DNA from: Bryobacterales bacterium
Lineage (GTDB): Bacteria; Acidobacteriota; Terriglobia; Bryobacterales; Bryobacteraceae
Direction: 5' to 3'
Length of the DNA stretch: 42,256 nt
Assembly (NCBI GenBank): GCA_003135055.1
Contig: PLDF01000269.1
Coordinates: 1-42,256, forward strand
A program made the position numbers and the translations under genes. Of this stretch, positions 17,913 through 26,747 are shown in pieces. The notes under the pieces are model-generated. The model made no database searches and had not been told where the DNA came from. It saw nothing but the letters and a program-made list of their open reading frames with translations. Numbering within the stretch: the first letter of the stretch is position 1; the number at the start of each line of letters is the position of its first letter.

Positions 17913-18886
17913 CGTGCCGAATTCATCACGGTTAACTCCGATGGCAAAGAAAAACGGACATCCTCCTCCACCAGCTCGATCTCTTCCATGTCATGGAAGC
18001 CGCGGTGGCGGAGGAACTCCACCAGCTCCCGCACCAGGTACTCGGGAGCCGACGCTCCCGCGGTCACCGCCACGTTCTTGACGCCTTCCAGCCAAAGCGT
18101 ATCGATGTCGCCCTTGTCGTTGACCAGGTACGAACGGACGCCGAAATTGTCGCCCACTTCCACCAGGCGCTTGGAATTGGAGCTGTTTTGCGAGCCCACC
18201 ACCAGCAGCAGGTCGCAGTGCTCGGAGACGCCCTTCACCGCCATCTGCCGGTTCTCCGTGGCGTAACATATGTCCTGCGCCGGAGGACCTTGAATCAGCG
18301 GAAAACGTTGCTTGAGGCGCGCGATGATCTCGCGCGTTTCGTCCAGGCTGAGAGTGGTCTGTGTCAGATATCGGACACGTGTGGGGTCGGCAATTGCCAA
18401 ATTATCGACATCGTCGACAGTTTCGACGAGGTAGCTCTGATCGGGAACTTCGCCTAGAGTACCAATCACTTCGTCATGGTCCTTATGCCCGATTAATACG
18501 ATGCTCGAGCCATCGCGTGCGAATCGGACGGCTTCCAAGTGCACTTTGGTGACCAAGGGGCAAGTGGCGTCGATTACGTGCAGGTTGCGTTCCTTGGCCT
18601 GTTTGCGGACGGACGGCGCGACTCCATGCGCGCTGAAGATGGCGCGTCCGCCGACAGGCACTTCGTCGAGCTCTTCGACGAAGACCGCCCCGGCATCGCG
18701 CAATTCATCGACGACGTGTTTGTTATGGACGATTTCCTTGCGCACGTAGACTGGAGGGCCATAGAGATCGAGGGCAATTTTCACCACGTCGATAGCGCGC
18801 ACTACGCCCGCGCAAAAGCCTCGCGGCTTAAGCAGGAATATCTTCTTTCCGGCCCCGTTGCCGGGCGAAAAAGGTCTTAAGGGCAT
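17909..18886 (-). CDS. ispH: 4-hydroxy-3-methylbut-2-enyl diphosphate reductase IspH
   Basis: A 325-residue enzyme, the last step of the MEP pathway, yielding IPP and DMAPP. The three cluster-binding cysteines are Cys25 (PRGFCAGVVRAI), Cys109 (DATCPLVTKVH) and Cys207 (DICYATENRQ); SAHGV, GHKDHDEV and the substrate-binding SSNSKRLVEV are also present. The start at 18886 (MPLRPFSPGN) sits just before the conserved domain; the longer frame upstream is non-coding. It heads the hopanoid operon, 4-nt overlapping shc. A paralogue elsewhere in the genome is possible. Confidence 0.95.
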   Translation of the reverse strand: MPLRPFSPGNGAGKKIFLLKPRGFCAGVVRAIDVVKIALDLYGPPVYVRKEIVHNKHVVDELRDAGAVFVEELDEVPVGGRAIFSAHGVAPSVRKQAKERNLHVIDATCPLVTKVHLEAVRFARDGSSIVLIGHKDHDEVIGTLGEVPDQSYLVETVDDVDNLAIADPTRVRYLTQTTLSLDETREIIARLKQRFPLIQGPPAQDICYATENRQMAVKGVSEHCDLLLVVGSQNSSNSKRLVEVGDNFGVRSYLVNDKGDIDTLWLEGVKNVAVTAGASAPEYLVRELVEFLRHRGFHDMEEIELVEEDVRFSLPSELTVMNSAR

Positions 18887-18904
18887 AGGAGGCTGATTGG
18901 ATAA

Positions 18905-18910
18905 ATTATA
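18905..18910 (-). promoter_or_regulatory. Candidate -10 box for the hopanoid operon
   Basis: On the minus strand the sequence TATAAT, a perfect -10 consensus in a GC-rich background, lies 19 nt before the ispH ATG. No good -35 hexamer is found 16-18 nt upstream. A start site about 7 nt downstream would give a leader of roughly 12 nt, and no Shine-Dalgarno is seen before the ATG. Confidence 0.4.
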
Positions 18911-19050
18911 ACAGGCCGGGCGTCCGTTTCGCACGCACAATTCCCGTAGGGTGCTTAACAAGTTGGGGAACGATCGCCGGGATCGCCGGGTTGACAGACG
19001 AAAGCGCCGGTCCCACGTCCGTCGCCAGGGCTTGCGTTTTTGCGGGCTTG

Positions 19051-19107
19051 TGGCGCACGCACTCATGCGTGCAGCGTTCACACTCTTGTGAACGCTGCTT
19101 CGGTTCT
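19051..19107. repeat. Twin-hairpin repeat, copy 1
   Basis: Two adjacent perfect hairpins: GCACGCA-CTCA-TGCGTGC (7-bp stem) and CGTTCACA-CTCT-TGTGAACG (8-bp stem), followed by CGGTTCTC. The second copy at 25641-25696 has identical stems but different loops. It lies in the roughly 870-bp region 18887-19755 between ispH and the TonB receptor, which otherwise holds only one small frame. Confidence 0.85.
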
Positions 19108-19269
19108 CTTCCGCGCCACGCCGAAATGGCACGGTTATTTCGTGACGAATCCTTGTAGGGTGCAAAGCTTAGGGTGCAAAGCCGGACGCCAAGGCGCAAA
19201 GCCGGCCACTCTACGACCGCTTCCCCGCCTTCGATACGGCGCTCGCAAGATTGCGCAACGAAACCGGAT

Positions 19270-19458
19270 TCACGGAATGACCGCCGGAGGTACGGGTCTG
19301 TCTAAGGTTGGCCGCTTCTTCGGCGCTGTTTTCCGCTTTAACTCGTTGAGCGCCGCGACATATATCCCGTGCGCTTCTACCCACTCTTTCGCGGCTTTGT
19401 CAAGGCGGCGCCCCGCCCGCCGCAATCCCCTCAACTCGCGGTCTATCGATTGGGCCAC
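19270..19458 (-). CDS. Small helical protein, hypothetical (62 aa)
   Basis: A 62-residue frame starting at a GTG with an excellent GGAGG five bases upstream. The product is helical and basic (RELRGLRRAGRRLDKAAKEW, then VEAHGIYVAALNELKRKTA), ending in a proline-rich tail. No family recognised, no membrane segment. The strong ribosome-binding site and amphipathic pattern are the reasons to list it. It is divergent from the TonB receptor gene. Confidence 0.45.
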   Translation of the reverse strand: MAQSIDRELRGLRRAGRRLDKAAKEWVEAHGIYVAALNELKRKTAPKKRPTLDRPVPPAVIP

Positions 19459-19755
19459 TGTGGCCTCCGATCACATCCGGATTTCCCCTTAAATCCGTTT
19501 GTGATAAGGATTGTACGCCTGTTTGCAGTCTTGAGAACCGGAAAAAAACGAGAATTTTCGCTCGTTATGGTTCCGGTACTATCAGCACCTCGACTGGTAT
19601 TTGGTAATCGAGCCGCACTTGGAAAATCCGACCGGTTTGAAGCACCGGCGTGGGTCATAGCTCAAAGAATTTCCAAGTTCTTCAATCGTCGTGTCTGGCT
19701 TTTCACATTTCTTTGTAATACGATAGGACACATACCAGTCTCAGGGAGGGTTTTG

Positions 19756-22700
19756 ATGCGTCTGCTTACAACGTGCGCTCTATTCTTCGCCGGCGTGCTC
19801 GCTGGCTTCACTCAGGTTACAACCACGGCCCGCATGGACGGAGTGGTAACCGACCCGGCCGGCGCGAGCGTTCCTGGCGCGCAGGTGGTGGTGCTTCAAA
19901 TCGCCACCGGCCAGACGTTTCGCGCTACCACCGATGAAAAGGGCTATTGGGTGCTACCCAGCCTTCAGACCGGCGCGTATAAGGTCACGGTGACGCACGA
20001 AGGCTTTAAGGCGGCGGCGAATGAGAGCGTGGTAATCGACGCAGGCGTGCCCGCTACAGTGAACATAACTCTGACAGTGGGCGCTGCCACGGAGACGGTG
20101 GAAGTCACGGCCGGAGCGGAAATCGTGCAGACCGACTCTGCGACCGTAAATTCGACGTTGCAAGGCCGGCAGATCAACGATCTTCCCTTCACCAGCCACA
20201 ACGTCACCGAGTTGGTTGCGAGCCAGCCGGGCACGCAGAATCCCAGTGGCGTCCGTTATGCCACTATCAACGGCCTGCCGCAGCCCACGATCAATATCAC
20301 CATTGATGGAGTTAACGTCCAGGACAATGACACCAAGAGCAATCCGGACTCGTTATTCAATGCCGTTCAGCCTCGCACTCAAGCCATCGAGGAAATGACG
20401 ATGAGCACGGCAGCCGCCGGCGCCGATAGCACCGGTGAAGGCGCCGTGCAGATCAGATTCGTCACCAAGGCGGGAACGAACCTGTTCCACGGCGGACTCT
20501 ACGAGACCAACCGCAACTCGGCGCTCGAAGCCTGCTACTTTTTCAACTGCCTCCAGGGAATCGCAAAAGACAGAATCAATCTCAACGAATACGGCTTCAC
20601 CATCGGCGGACCCATCAAGAAGAATAAGCTCTTCTTCTTCGAATCGTTCGAATTCTTCGATCTGCCGCAGACATTCGGCGAAACGGGAACCTGGCTCACG
20701 CCCGCCGCCGCCAGCGGTATCTTCACGTATAACACCGGCGGAGTTACCAAGACCGTCAATCTGTATTCGCTCGCCGCGGCGGCCAACCCTTCGCTGCCGG
20801 CCGGAACCACCCCCTTCCCCACCAGCGGCGATCCCACCCTGGCGAAGACCTATGCACTGATTAACCAGCTCACCAGCAGTGGCGGCACTCTGGTCAATCG
20901 CATCGCGTCGAATAGCGATTACAACCGCGACAACTTCGCCACCAGCGCAAAAGCCGTCAACAACCGCAAGTTCCAAACCGCGCGGATCGACTACAACATC
21001 AACGACAAGAACCACTTCAACTTCGTCTGGAACTATCAGACCAACGATCGCACTCCCGACGGGCTGAATCTGGAGTACGCCATTCTGCCGGGCACTGGTA
21101 CGCAGTTGGGCTCGCCCGCTCTGCAAGGCCAATACGGCGTCAACTGGACGGGAGCCATCGGATTGCGCTCGGTGATCACGCCGCATATCACCAACGAATT
21201 GACCGGGGGAATCCAGGGCGGCGCCAATACCCTGGGCGGCGGCCTCTCTCCCAGCGACTATGGAATCTGGAATGGGAAGCTATTGCAATTCGGTGCGGCA
21301 ACCGCCGGCGCCACTACATACATGACCAACCCTTACAACGGCACCTACCTCGGTTACGCACCCCGCAGCACGCCGGTATACCAGGCCAACGACAACGTCA
21401 GCTATCTGAAGGGGAACCACCTCCTCAACTTTGGATTCAACTTTACGCAGATCAATGCCTGGGATGCCTCGTCGAATTCTTCCCTGCTCAACACGGTGAC
21501 GCTTGGACAGGCGACCGGCGACCCGGATAACACCGGCGCTACTTCTCTGTTCACCACCAATACGCTTCCCGGCGCCAGTTCCACCAACCTGACCGATGCC
21601 GCGAATCTCTACGCGATCCTGGTAGGCCGCGTCAGCGCGGTCACCGCCTCCGCCGTGCTCAGCGAAACGGCCAGGACATACGGTCAGAACTTCGCCGTGG
21701 ATCGCAATCACATGCGGGAAGTCGCCGGCTACGCTCAGGATACCTGGCACGCCAGTGCGAACCTCACGCTGACCTACGGCCTGCGCTGGGACCGCCAAGG
21801 CGCCGTGGAGAACCTCGACAACCTCTACACGCGGCCGGGTTACGCCGGGCTGTTTGGTGTTTCAGGCATAGGCAATATTTTCAAGCCGGGCACGCTCGAT
21901 GGATCGTCGCCGATATTATCTCTGATCCCGGCGGGCACCGGAGGCTTTAGCCCGGGCGACGGCCATTTCAGTCCTTCCGTGGGCGTGGCCTATCGCATCG
22001 CCAAGGGCGGCTTTATGCACTGGCTGACGGGCGACGATGCAGTGGTGCGTGCAGGTTTCAGCGTTGCAACGCTGCGCCAGGGAATAGGGTTTCTCGAAGG
22101 CGTCTGGAGCGGCAATGCGGGCCGCAGCCTCAGCGAGAGTACCAGCCCTGGGACCACGCCGAGCGTGTTTACAGCAGGTAATGTGTTGTTTAGCAACCCG
22201 ACACTGCCCACATTGGCGCCCACCAGCATCGATGCCAGTTTCCCTAACCCCAGCTTTCCGTTGGCCGTGCAAAGCGGCGCCAGCATAGAAGATTGGAATC
22301 CCAGCATCAAGCCCGAGTATGTGGAAAGCTGGACGGCCGGATTACAGCGGCAGTTGGGCAAGAATACCGTTCTAGACTTTCGCTATGTAGCCAATCATGG
22401 CGTGGACCTTTGGCAGGCCGTGAATCTCAACGAAGTGAATACCGTCGAAAGCGGATTCAATACCCAGTTCCAGGCCGCGCAGAATAACCTGGCGATCTCG
22501 AATGGCATGTCGCTGTCGCAACTGCTGGCGACGGCGCAATCGGGGACAGGCTTCAAGCTGGCCAACAATAACTACAGCAACCAGGGCTTGCCCGGACAGG
22601 TGGCAGTACCGATTATCACCACGGCTATTGGAAGCAATACCGATCAGACTACGGCTACATATCTTGCCCAGGGTCAGGCTGGCGCAGCCGCTAATGCCAT

Positions 22701-23673
22701 CGCCACCAATGCCACCCGCATGGCCGCCTTGACCAAGGCCGGATATCCCCTCAACCTTTTCCAGGTGGACCCGAACAACGGCGGCAACTCCACCGAGATG
22801 ACCAACCGCAATTCGAGCACCTACGACTCGGGCCAGGTCGAAATGCGCCGCCGGCTCGCGACGGGTCTCCAGATGCAGGCCAGCTATGCATTTTCCAAGT
22901 CGCTGAGCGATGCCAACACGCCCACGCTACGCAACTGGGGAGGCGAAAAGGGCCCTACCGCCTACGATATCCGTAACGGCATCAAGCTCACGTGGGTTTA
23001 CCAGCTTCCCTTCGGCCCCGGCCGCTCGATGCTCTCCAGCGCGCACGGCTTCGTCGGTAAGGCCATCGGCGGATGGGAAATCGCCGGCGTAGGCCGCATG
23101 CAGAGCGGCGTGCCCATCAACCTCACCAGCGGCCGCGACACCTTCAACCAGAACGATGGCGGCGTGGTGCTGCACAATATCACCCAAGCGCAATTGCAGA
23201 GCGATATGGCCCTCAACTTCACCAGCACCGTCAATGCGAGTGGAGTTGCCGTCGGCACCGCCTATTTCCTGCCGCAGTCTTTGATCCAGAACACGCTGGC
23301 GGCGGCTGGAAACAGCGGAACCTTCAACTCCAGCGCTCCCTACATCGCCCCGTGCAACTCGGCCGGTCAGATCTGCGATCATGTGTTTCTCTGGGGCCCG
23401 TGGCTGTACAAGTGGGACGTCAGCCTCGTCAAGCGCACGCAAATCAAAGAGCGGCTGAACTTCGAGTTCCGCATTCAGGCTCTGAACGTCTTCAACCATC
23501 CGAACATCGTGATTGACGGCAGCGGCGCCACCGGCGGAGGCGGACTCGGCAGTTACAACTCCTCGGTCAGTAGTACCTCTTTCGGACAGACCGCGTCGGC
23601 CTTCCGCGACCTCAACAACACCAACGATCCGGGCGCAAGAAGCCTGGAATTCGTGGCGCGGCTAAACTTCTAG
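19756..23673 (+). CDS. TonB-dependent receptor with carboxypeptidase-regulatory N-terminal domain (Oar-like)
   Basis: A 1,305-residue outer-membrane receptor. The ATG at 19756 follows AGGGAGGG and opens a signal peptide (MRLLTTCALFFAGVLAGF). Residues about 25-105 form a CarboxypepD_reg-like beta-sandwich (MDGVVTDPAGASVPGAQVVV, then GYWVLPSLQTGAYKVTV), then a plug domain (VNSTLQGRQINDLPF, NITIDGVNVQDND) and a long beta-barrel ending in VARLNF with the terminal Phe of outer-membrane proteins. Acidobacteria carry many such receptors, thought to import glycans or peptides; the ligand is unknown. The longer upstream frame is non-coding. A terminator-like palindrome follows 3 nt after the stop. Confidence 0.93.
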   Translation: MRLLTTCALFFAGVLAGFTQVTTTARMDGVVTDPAGASVPGAQVVVLQIATGQTFRATTDEKGYWVLPSLQTGAYKVTVTHEGFKAAANESVVIDAGVPATVNITLTVGAATETVEVTAGAEIVQTDSATVNSTLQGRQINDLPFTSHNVTELVASQPGTQNPSGVRYATINGLPQPTINITIDGVNVQDNDTKSNPDSLFNAVQPRTQAIEEMTMSTAAAGADSTGEGAVQIRFVTKAGTNLFHGGLYETNRNSALEACYFFNCLQGIAKDRINLNEYGFTIGGPIKKNKLFFFESFEFFDLPQTFGETGTWLTPAAASGIFTYNTGGVTKTVNLYSLAAAANPSLPAGTTPFPTSGDPTLAKTYALINQLTSSGGTLVNRIASNSDYNRDNFATSAKAVNNRKFQTARIDYNINDKNHFNFVWNYQTNDRTPDGLNLEYAILPGTGTQLGSPALQGQYGVNWTGAIGLRSVITPHITNELTGGIQGGANTLGGGLSPSDYGIWNGKLLQFGAATAGATTYMTNPYNGTYLGYAPRSTPVYQANDNVSYLKGNHLLNFGFNFTQINAWDASSNSSLLNTVTLGQATGDPDNTGATSLFTTNTLPGASSTNLTDAANLYAILVGRVSAVTASAVLSETARTYGQNFAVDRNHMREVAGYAQDTWHASANLTLTYGLRWDRQGAVENLDNLYTRPGYAGLFGVSGIGNIFKPGTLDGSSPILSLIPAGTGGFSPGDGHFSPSVGVAYRIAKGGFMHWLTGDDAVVRAGFSVATLRQGIGFLEGVWSGNAGRSLSESTSPGTTPSVFTAGNVLFSNPTLPTLAPTSIDASFPNPSFPLAVQSGASIEDWNPSIKPEYVESWTAGLQRQLGKNTVLDFRYVANHGVDLWQAVNLNEVNTVESGFNTQFQAAQNNLAISNGMSLSQLLATAQSGTGFKLANNNYSNQGLPGQVAVPIITTAIGSNTDQTTATYLAQGQAGAAANAIATNATRMAALTKAGYPLNLFQVDPNNGGNSTEMTNRNSSTYDSGQVEMRRRLATGLQMQASYAFSKSLSDANTPTLRNWGGEKGPTAYDIRNGIKLTWVYQLPFGPGRSMLSSAHGFVGKAIGGWEIAGVGRMQSGVPINLTSGRDTFNQNDGGVVLHNITQAQLQSDMALNFTSTVNASGVAVGTAYFLPQSLIQNTLAAAGNSGTFNSSAPYIAPCNSAGQICDHVFLWGPWLYKWDVSLVKRTQIKERLNFEFRIQALNVFNHPNIVIDGSGATGGGGLGSYNSSVSSTSFGQTASAFRDLNNTNDPGARSLEFVARLNF

Positions 23674-23676
23674 TAA

Positions 23677-23750
23677 CGCCGGCGGTCTTGCCGCCGGTTT
23701 TTTGATCCGTGGTCCAGTGCGCACAAGAACCGGCGGCAAGACCGCCGGCG
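23677..23750. terminator. Bidirectional terminator-like bipartite palindrome
   Basis: Arms 23677-23699 and 23728-23750 are perfect 23-bp inverted copies. The left arm folds as CGGCGG-TCTTG-CCGCCG followed by a run of Ts, a good intrinsic terminator for the TonB receptor gene; the right arm is its mirror image for the other strand. It belongs to the same family as 14737-14836. Confidence 0.7.
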
Positions 23751-23784
23751 CATCCGTTTTCCGCCGCCCTGTCGTATAACCTAT

Positions 23785-24777
23785 ATGAAGAGGGCCAATT
23801 TCTTGCTTATCAAAAAAGCCGCGGATCTCCGCCATTCCGACATCACACCCAAGTCTGTCTATCTGGACCGGCGCAAGTTCCTCGCGGCCATCCCCGCCGC
23901 ATTCCTCGCAGGCAAGGAAATGCTCTCGCCTTCGGCGCGCGCTCTGGCGGCGGCTAAATTGCCGAATCTCGTCAAGAGCCCGCTGAGCACCACCGGAGAA
24001 ACCGTCAACACTTACGAAGACGTCACCCACTACAACAACTACTACGAGTTCGGTACCCGCAAGAACCAGCCGGCCACGCTTGCGCAAAAGTTGAAGACCT
24101 CGCCCTGGACCGTTTCCATCGAAGGCGAGGTGGAAAAGCCGCTCAAGCTCTCCATGGACGACATCATGAAGATCGCGCCCATTGAAGAGCGCATCTATCG
24201 CCATCGGTGCGTGGAGGCATGGTCGATCGTGGTGCCTTGGGCCGGCTACTCGCTGAGCGAGCTCCTCAAGAAGGTGAGCCCCACGCCCAAGGCCAAGTTC
24301 GTGGCTTTTGAAAGCCTCTACGATCCGAAGGTGATGTGGACGCCGGAGCAAGCGGGGATTCCGCTTCCCTACGTGGAGGGCCTGCGCCTCGACGAAGCCA
24401 TGCATCCGCTGGCGCTGCTGTGCGTCGGCATGTACGGCGAAACCCTGCCGCCGCAGGACGGCGCGCCGGTGCGCATGGTGATTCCGTGGAAGTACGGGTT
24501 CAAGAGCATCAAGTCCATCGTCAAGATCAAGCTGGTGACTAAGCAGCCGCCCACCACCTGGAATATCTCGAACGCACCGGAGTATGGCTTCTATTCCAAC
24601 GTCAATCCGCACGTGGATCATCCGCGATGGAGCCAGGCCACTGAGCAGCGGCTGGGCGAGGGTGAGAAAAAGCTGGGCATCGTAGTGCCGTCGCGGCGCC
24701 CCACGCTCATGTTCAACGGATATGGCGACCAGGTGGCCAGCCTCTACACCGGCATGGATCTGAAGAAATTCTATTGA
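23785..24777 (+). CDS. msrP: Protein-methionine-sulfoxide reductase catalytic subunit MsrP
   Basis: A 330-residue molybdenum enzyme of the sulfite-oxidase fold that repairs oxidised methionines in periplasmic proteins. A Tat-type signal is seen at residues about 28-42 (LDRRKFLAAIPAAFLA). The molybdopterin cysteine is Cys142 in YRHRCVEAWSIVVPWAGY; NTYEDVTHYNNYYEFG and PWKYGFKSIKSIVKI are family blocks. The msrQ ATG follows after 3 nt, so the two are an operon. Length is typical. Confidence 0.95.
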   Translation: MKRANFLLIKKAADLRHSDITPKSVYLDRRKFLAAIPAAFLAGKEMLSPSARALAAAKLPNLVKSPLSTTGETVNTYEDVTHYNNYYEFGTRKNQPATLAQKLKTSPWTVSIEGEVEKPLKLSMDDIMKIAPIEERIYRHRCVEAWSIVVPWAGYSLSELLKKVSPTPKAKFVAFESLYDPKVMWTPEQAGIPLPYVEGLRLDEAMHPLALLCVGMYGETLPPQDGAPVRMVIPWKYGFKSIKSIVKIKLVTKQPPTTWNISNAPEYGFYSNVNPHVDHPRWSQATEQRLGEGEKKLGIVVPSRRPTLMFNGYGDQVASLYTGMDLKKFY

Positions 24778-24780
24778 CGG

Positions 24781-25410
24781 ATGCCGAAGACCTCCTGGTT
24801 GAAGCTGTCCGGCGCCAAGCTGTTTGCCGCCAAGCTTTTCGTCTGGGCCGTGTGCCTCGCGCCATTTCTCAGGCTCGCCTGGCGGATCTGGCATAAGGAC
24901 GTCACCCCCAACCCGATCGAGTTCATCACGCACTTCACGGGCGATTGGACGATACGGTTGATCGTCGCGACGCTCGCCATCACGCCGCTGCGGAAGCTGC
25001 TGCACGTGCCCGATCTCATCCGCTTCCGCCGCCTGATCGGCCTGTTCGCCTTCTTCTACGCGTGTCTCCACTTCGCCACCTACCTTTGGCTGGACCACGG
25101 CTTCGACATGGCTGCCATCGCGAAGGATGTCGCCAAGCGGCCATACGTCACCGCCGGCTTCACTGGCTTCGTTCTGCTGATTCCACTCGCCATCACCTCC
25201 ACCACCGGATGGATCCGGCGCCTCGGCGGCAGGCGCTGGCAACGCCTTCACCGCCTGATTTATGTCACCGCCATAGCGGCGGTGATTCACTACTATTGGC
25301 TGGTCAAGTCGGATATCCGGCTGCCTGTGCTTTATGGCACGCTGGTGGCGCTGGAACTTGTCTACAGACTGGCTGTGTCAAAACCAACCAGGAAAATGGC
25401 TAAGGTGTAG
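24781..25410 (+). CDS. msrQ: Heme-binding membrane subunit MsrQ
   Basis: A 209-residue integral membrane protein of the ferric-reductase-like heme b family, electron donor to MsrP from the quinone pool. It has about six hydrophobic segments; heme-ligand histidines are expected at LHFATYLWLDHG and LHRLIYVTAIAAVIHYYW. NPIEFITHFTGDWTIRLI and RRLIGLFAFFYACLH are typical of the family. It directly follows msrP. The last residues are basic and cytoplasmic. Confidence 0.93.
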   Translation: MPKTSWLKLSGAKLFAAKLFVWAVCLAPFLRLAWRIWHKDVTPNPIEFITHFTGDWTIRLIVATLAITPLRKLLHVPDLIRFRRLIGLFAFFYACLHFATYLWLDHGFDMAAIAKDVAKRPYVTAGFTGFVLLIPLAITSTTGWIRRLGGRRWQRLHRLIYVTAIAAVIHYYWLVKSDIRLPVLYGTLVALELVYRLAVSKPTRKMAKV

Positions 25411-25906
25411 TATCGTTCCGATTTCGTCTCCTTCAACCCCAGGGGCTCTTTGCGAAACAATGCCGGCGTGCTATCGTGATCGCTCTTCTGCCGGTTCTCG
25501 CGGCAGCTCAAACCACCAACTCGCGAGGTGCGACGGGCAATTGGAGCAGCGGCAAATTGAGATCACGGGGTTTCATGCAGCGATGATGAAAACTTCCGGC
25601 CAGACGGTGACGTCTGCGAGGAAACTTGAGGCGCAAAGCGTGGCGCACGCAATCTTGCGTGCAGCGTTCACAATCGTGTGAACGAGGTTCGGTTCTCGCG
25701 CGAGATGGACACCCGAGAAGCCAGGCGATGCCGGCGGCTGGTCTGGTGCTGCGAGCCGGGAGCGACGGCGTAACCGCCGCGGCCAAAGCGCCCTGGGCGT
25801 TGCCGGCGGCTGGTCTCGTGCCGCTGCTGCCGCTATGGCCGCGTGGCGCGGCTGGGCCGGCTCGCCTGCAACCTTATGCTCGCGCTTCGCATCTATAGTA
25901 CTATCC
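25411..25906. other. Intergenic region rich in repeats
   Basis: No gene is supported. It contains twin-hairpin copy 2 (25641-25696) and a 16-bp direct repeat TGCCGGCGGCTGGTCT at 25729-25744 and 25801-25816, 72 bp apart, with a small CGGCG hairpin between them. The phosphatase promoter should be near the end; TATAGTACTAT at about 25894-25904 is AT-rich enough for a -10 region but lies very close to the ATG. Confidence 0.55.
25641..25696. repeat. Twin-hairpin repeat, copy 2
   Basis: GCACGCA-ATCT-TGCGTGC followed by CGTTCACA-ATCG-TGTGAACG and then GGTTCTC. Both stems are identical to copy 1 at 19051-19107, while two of four bases differ in each loop and the tail has one indel. Confidence 0.85.
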
Positions 25907-26470
25907 ATGACTTCCCGAAGACTTGCGATCATCGCATTGGCGGTTGGAATTGCGTCCTTTCCGAGCATCGCCCAAACCAACGTTGCCGGAGTGCCTAACT
26001 TCCACCAAGTCAATGATCGTATCTACCGTGGCGCACAGCCTACCGGCCAGGGTTTTCAGAGTCTAGCGAAGCTGGGAGTGAAGACCATCATCGACCTTCG
26101 CGAAGCCGGCGACCGTTCAGTTTCGGAGCGCAAGGTGGTTGAGGCAACCGGAATGCGGTACGTTACCATACCTTTTCAGGGAATGTCCGCGCCGTCACCC
26201 GCGGATGTCGCTAAGGTGCTGGCGTTGTTCGACGACGCGTCCGCCGGGCCGGTATTCGTGCACTGCCGCCGCGGCGCCGACCGCACTGGGACCGTGGTGG
26301 CCTGCTATCGAATCGCGCACGACGGGTGGGACAACCAGAAGGCCCTGCACGAAGCCAAAGGCTTCGGCATGAGCTGGACGGAAGTGTCGATGCAGCACTT
26401 CGTGGTGCGCTACCGGCCACAGGTTAACACGGCCGCCGGTATGGCCACTGCGTCCCGGGCCAGCAACTAG
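25907..26470 (+). CDS. Secreted tyrosine/dual-specificity protein phosphatase
   Basis: A 187-residue protein with a signal peptide (residues about 4-22, ending SIAQT). The phosphatase loop C-x5-R is Cys120 to Arg126 in VFVHCRRGADRTGTVV, with the helix ACYRIAHDGWDNQKALHEAKGFG following. The N-terminal block QVNDRIYRGAQPTGQGFQSL and VKTIIDLREAGD is typical of DSP-like/tyrosine phosphatases of this size. Exported members may dephosphorylate proteins, phosphoinositides or inositol phosphates; the substrate is unknown. It stands alone. Confidence 0.88.
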   Translation: MTSRRLAIIALAVGIASFPSIAQTNVAGVPNFHQVNDRIYRGAQPTGQGFQSLAKLGVKTIIDLREAGDRSVSERKVVEATGMRYVTIPFQGMSAPSPADVAKVLALFDDASAGPVFVHCRRGADRTGTVVACYRIAHDGWDNQKALHEAKGFGMSWTEVSMQHFVVRYRPQVNTAAGMATASRASN

Positions 26471-26504
26471 TTCCCCGACCCAAGTTTCGCCGCTATCGTG
26501 AAAC

Positions 26505-26558
26505 CCGCTAGCTTACGCGCGCGCGGCTCCGATCAGAGCCACGACCGGAGTGTTTTCC
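26505..26558 (+). repeat. Dispersed repeat (GGCTCCGATC family), intergenic copy
   Basis: The core at 26525-26558 begins GGCTCCGATCAGAGCC (a GGCTC/GAGCC palindrome) and continues ACGACCGGAGTGTTTTCC. A second copy lies in the histidine-kinase gene at 35003-35071, with 5 extra bases (TGAGG) in the middle. Upstream flanks are also similar (CCGCTAGCTTACG versus CCGCTTGCTGACG). The rest of 26471-26685 has no supported gene. Confidence 0.8.
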
Positions 26559-26685
26559 GCATGAGCACAAAACTACCTGGCGGACGGTTTCATCGCTTTC
26601 GCAGCCTCAAGCCCTTCACACGCGCTCCGGCATTTCAGGCCGCGAAACGTGATGAAGCCGCTATCGGTCACAGCTTGGCCCACGT

Positions 26686-26747
26686 GGCGCTCGACTCACA
26701 GGCTCGACCACAGGCTCGACTCACCGGCTCAAACTCACAGCCTCAAC
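26686..26747 (-). repeat. Tandem 13-mer array immediately after the selB stop
   Basis: Starting at the base after the selB TAA, the minus strand carries nearly five units of about 13 nt close to GTCGAGCCTGTGA (unit lengths 13, 14, 12, 13, then a partial). The units vary by one or two bases. Function unknown. Confidence 0.75.

Noticed and set aside
23662..25290. 542-codon open frame on the minus strand opposite msrP/msrQ
   Set aside because: Shadow of msrPQ; composition is Arg/His/Gly-rich with no recognisable fold, and it runs through the bipartite palindrome.
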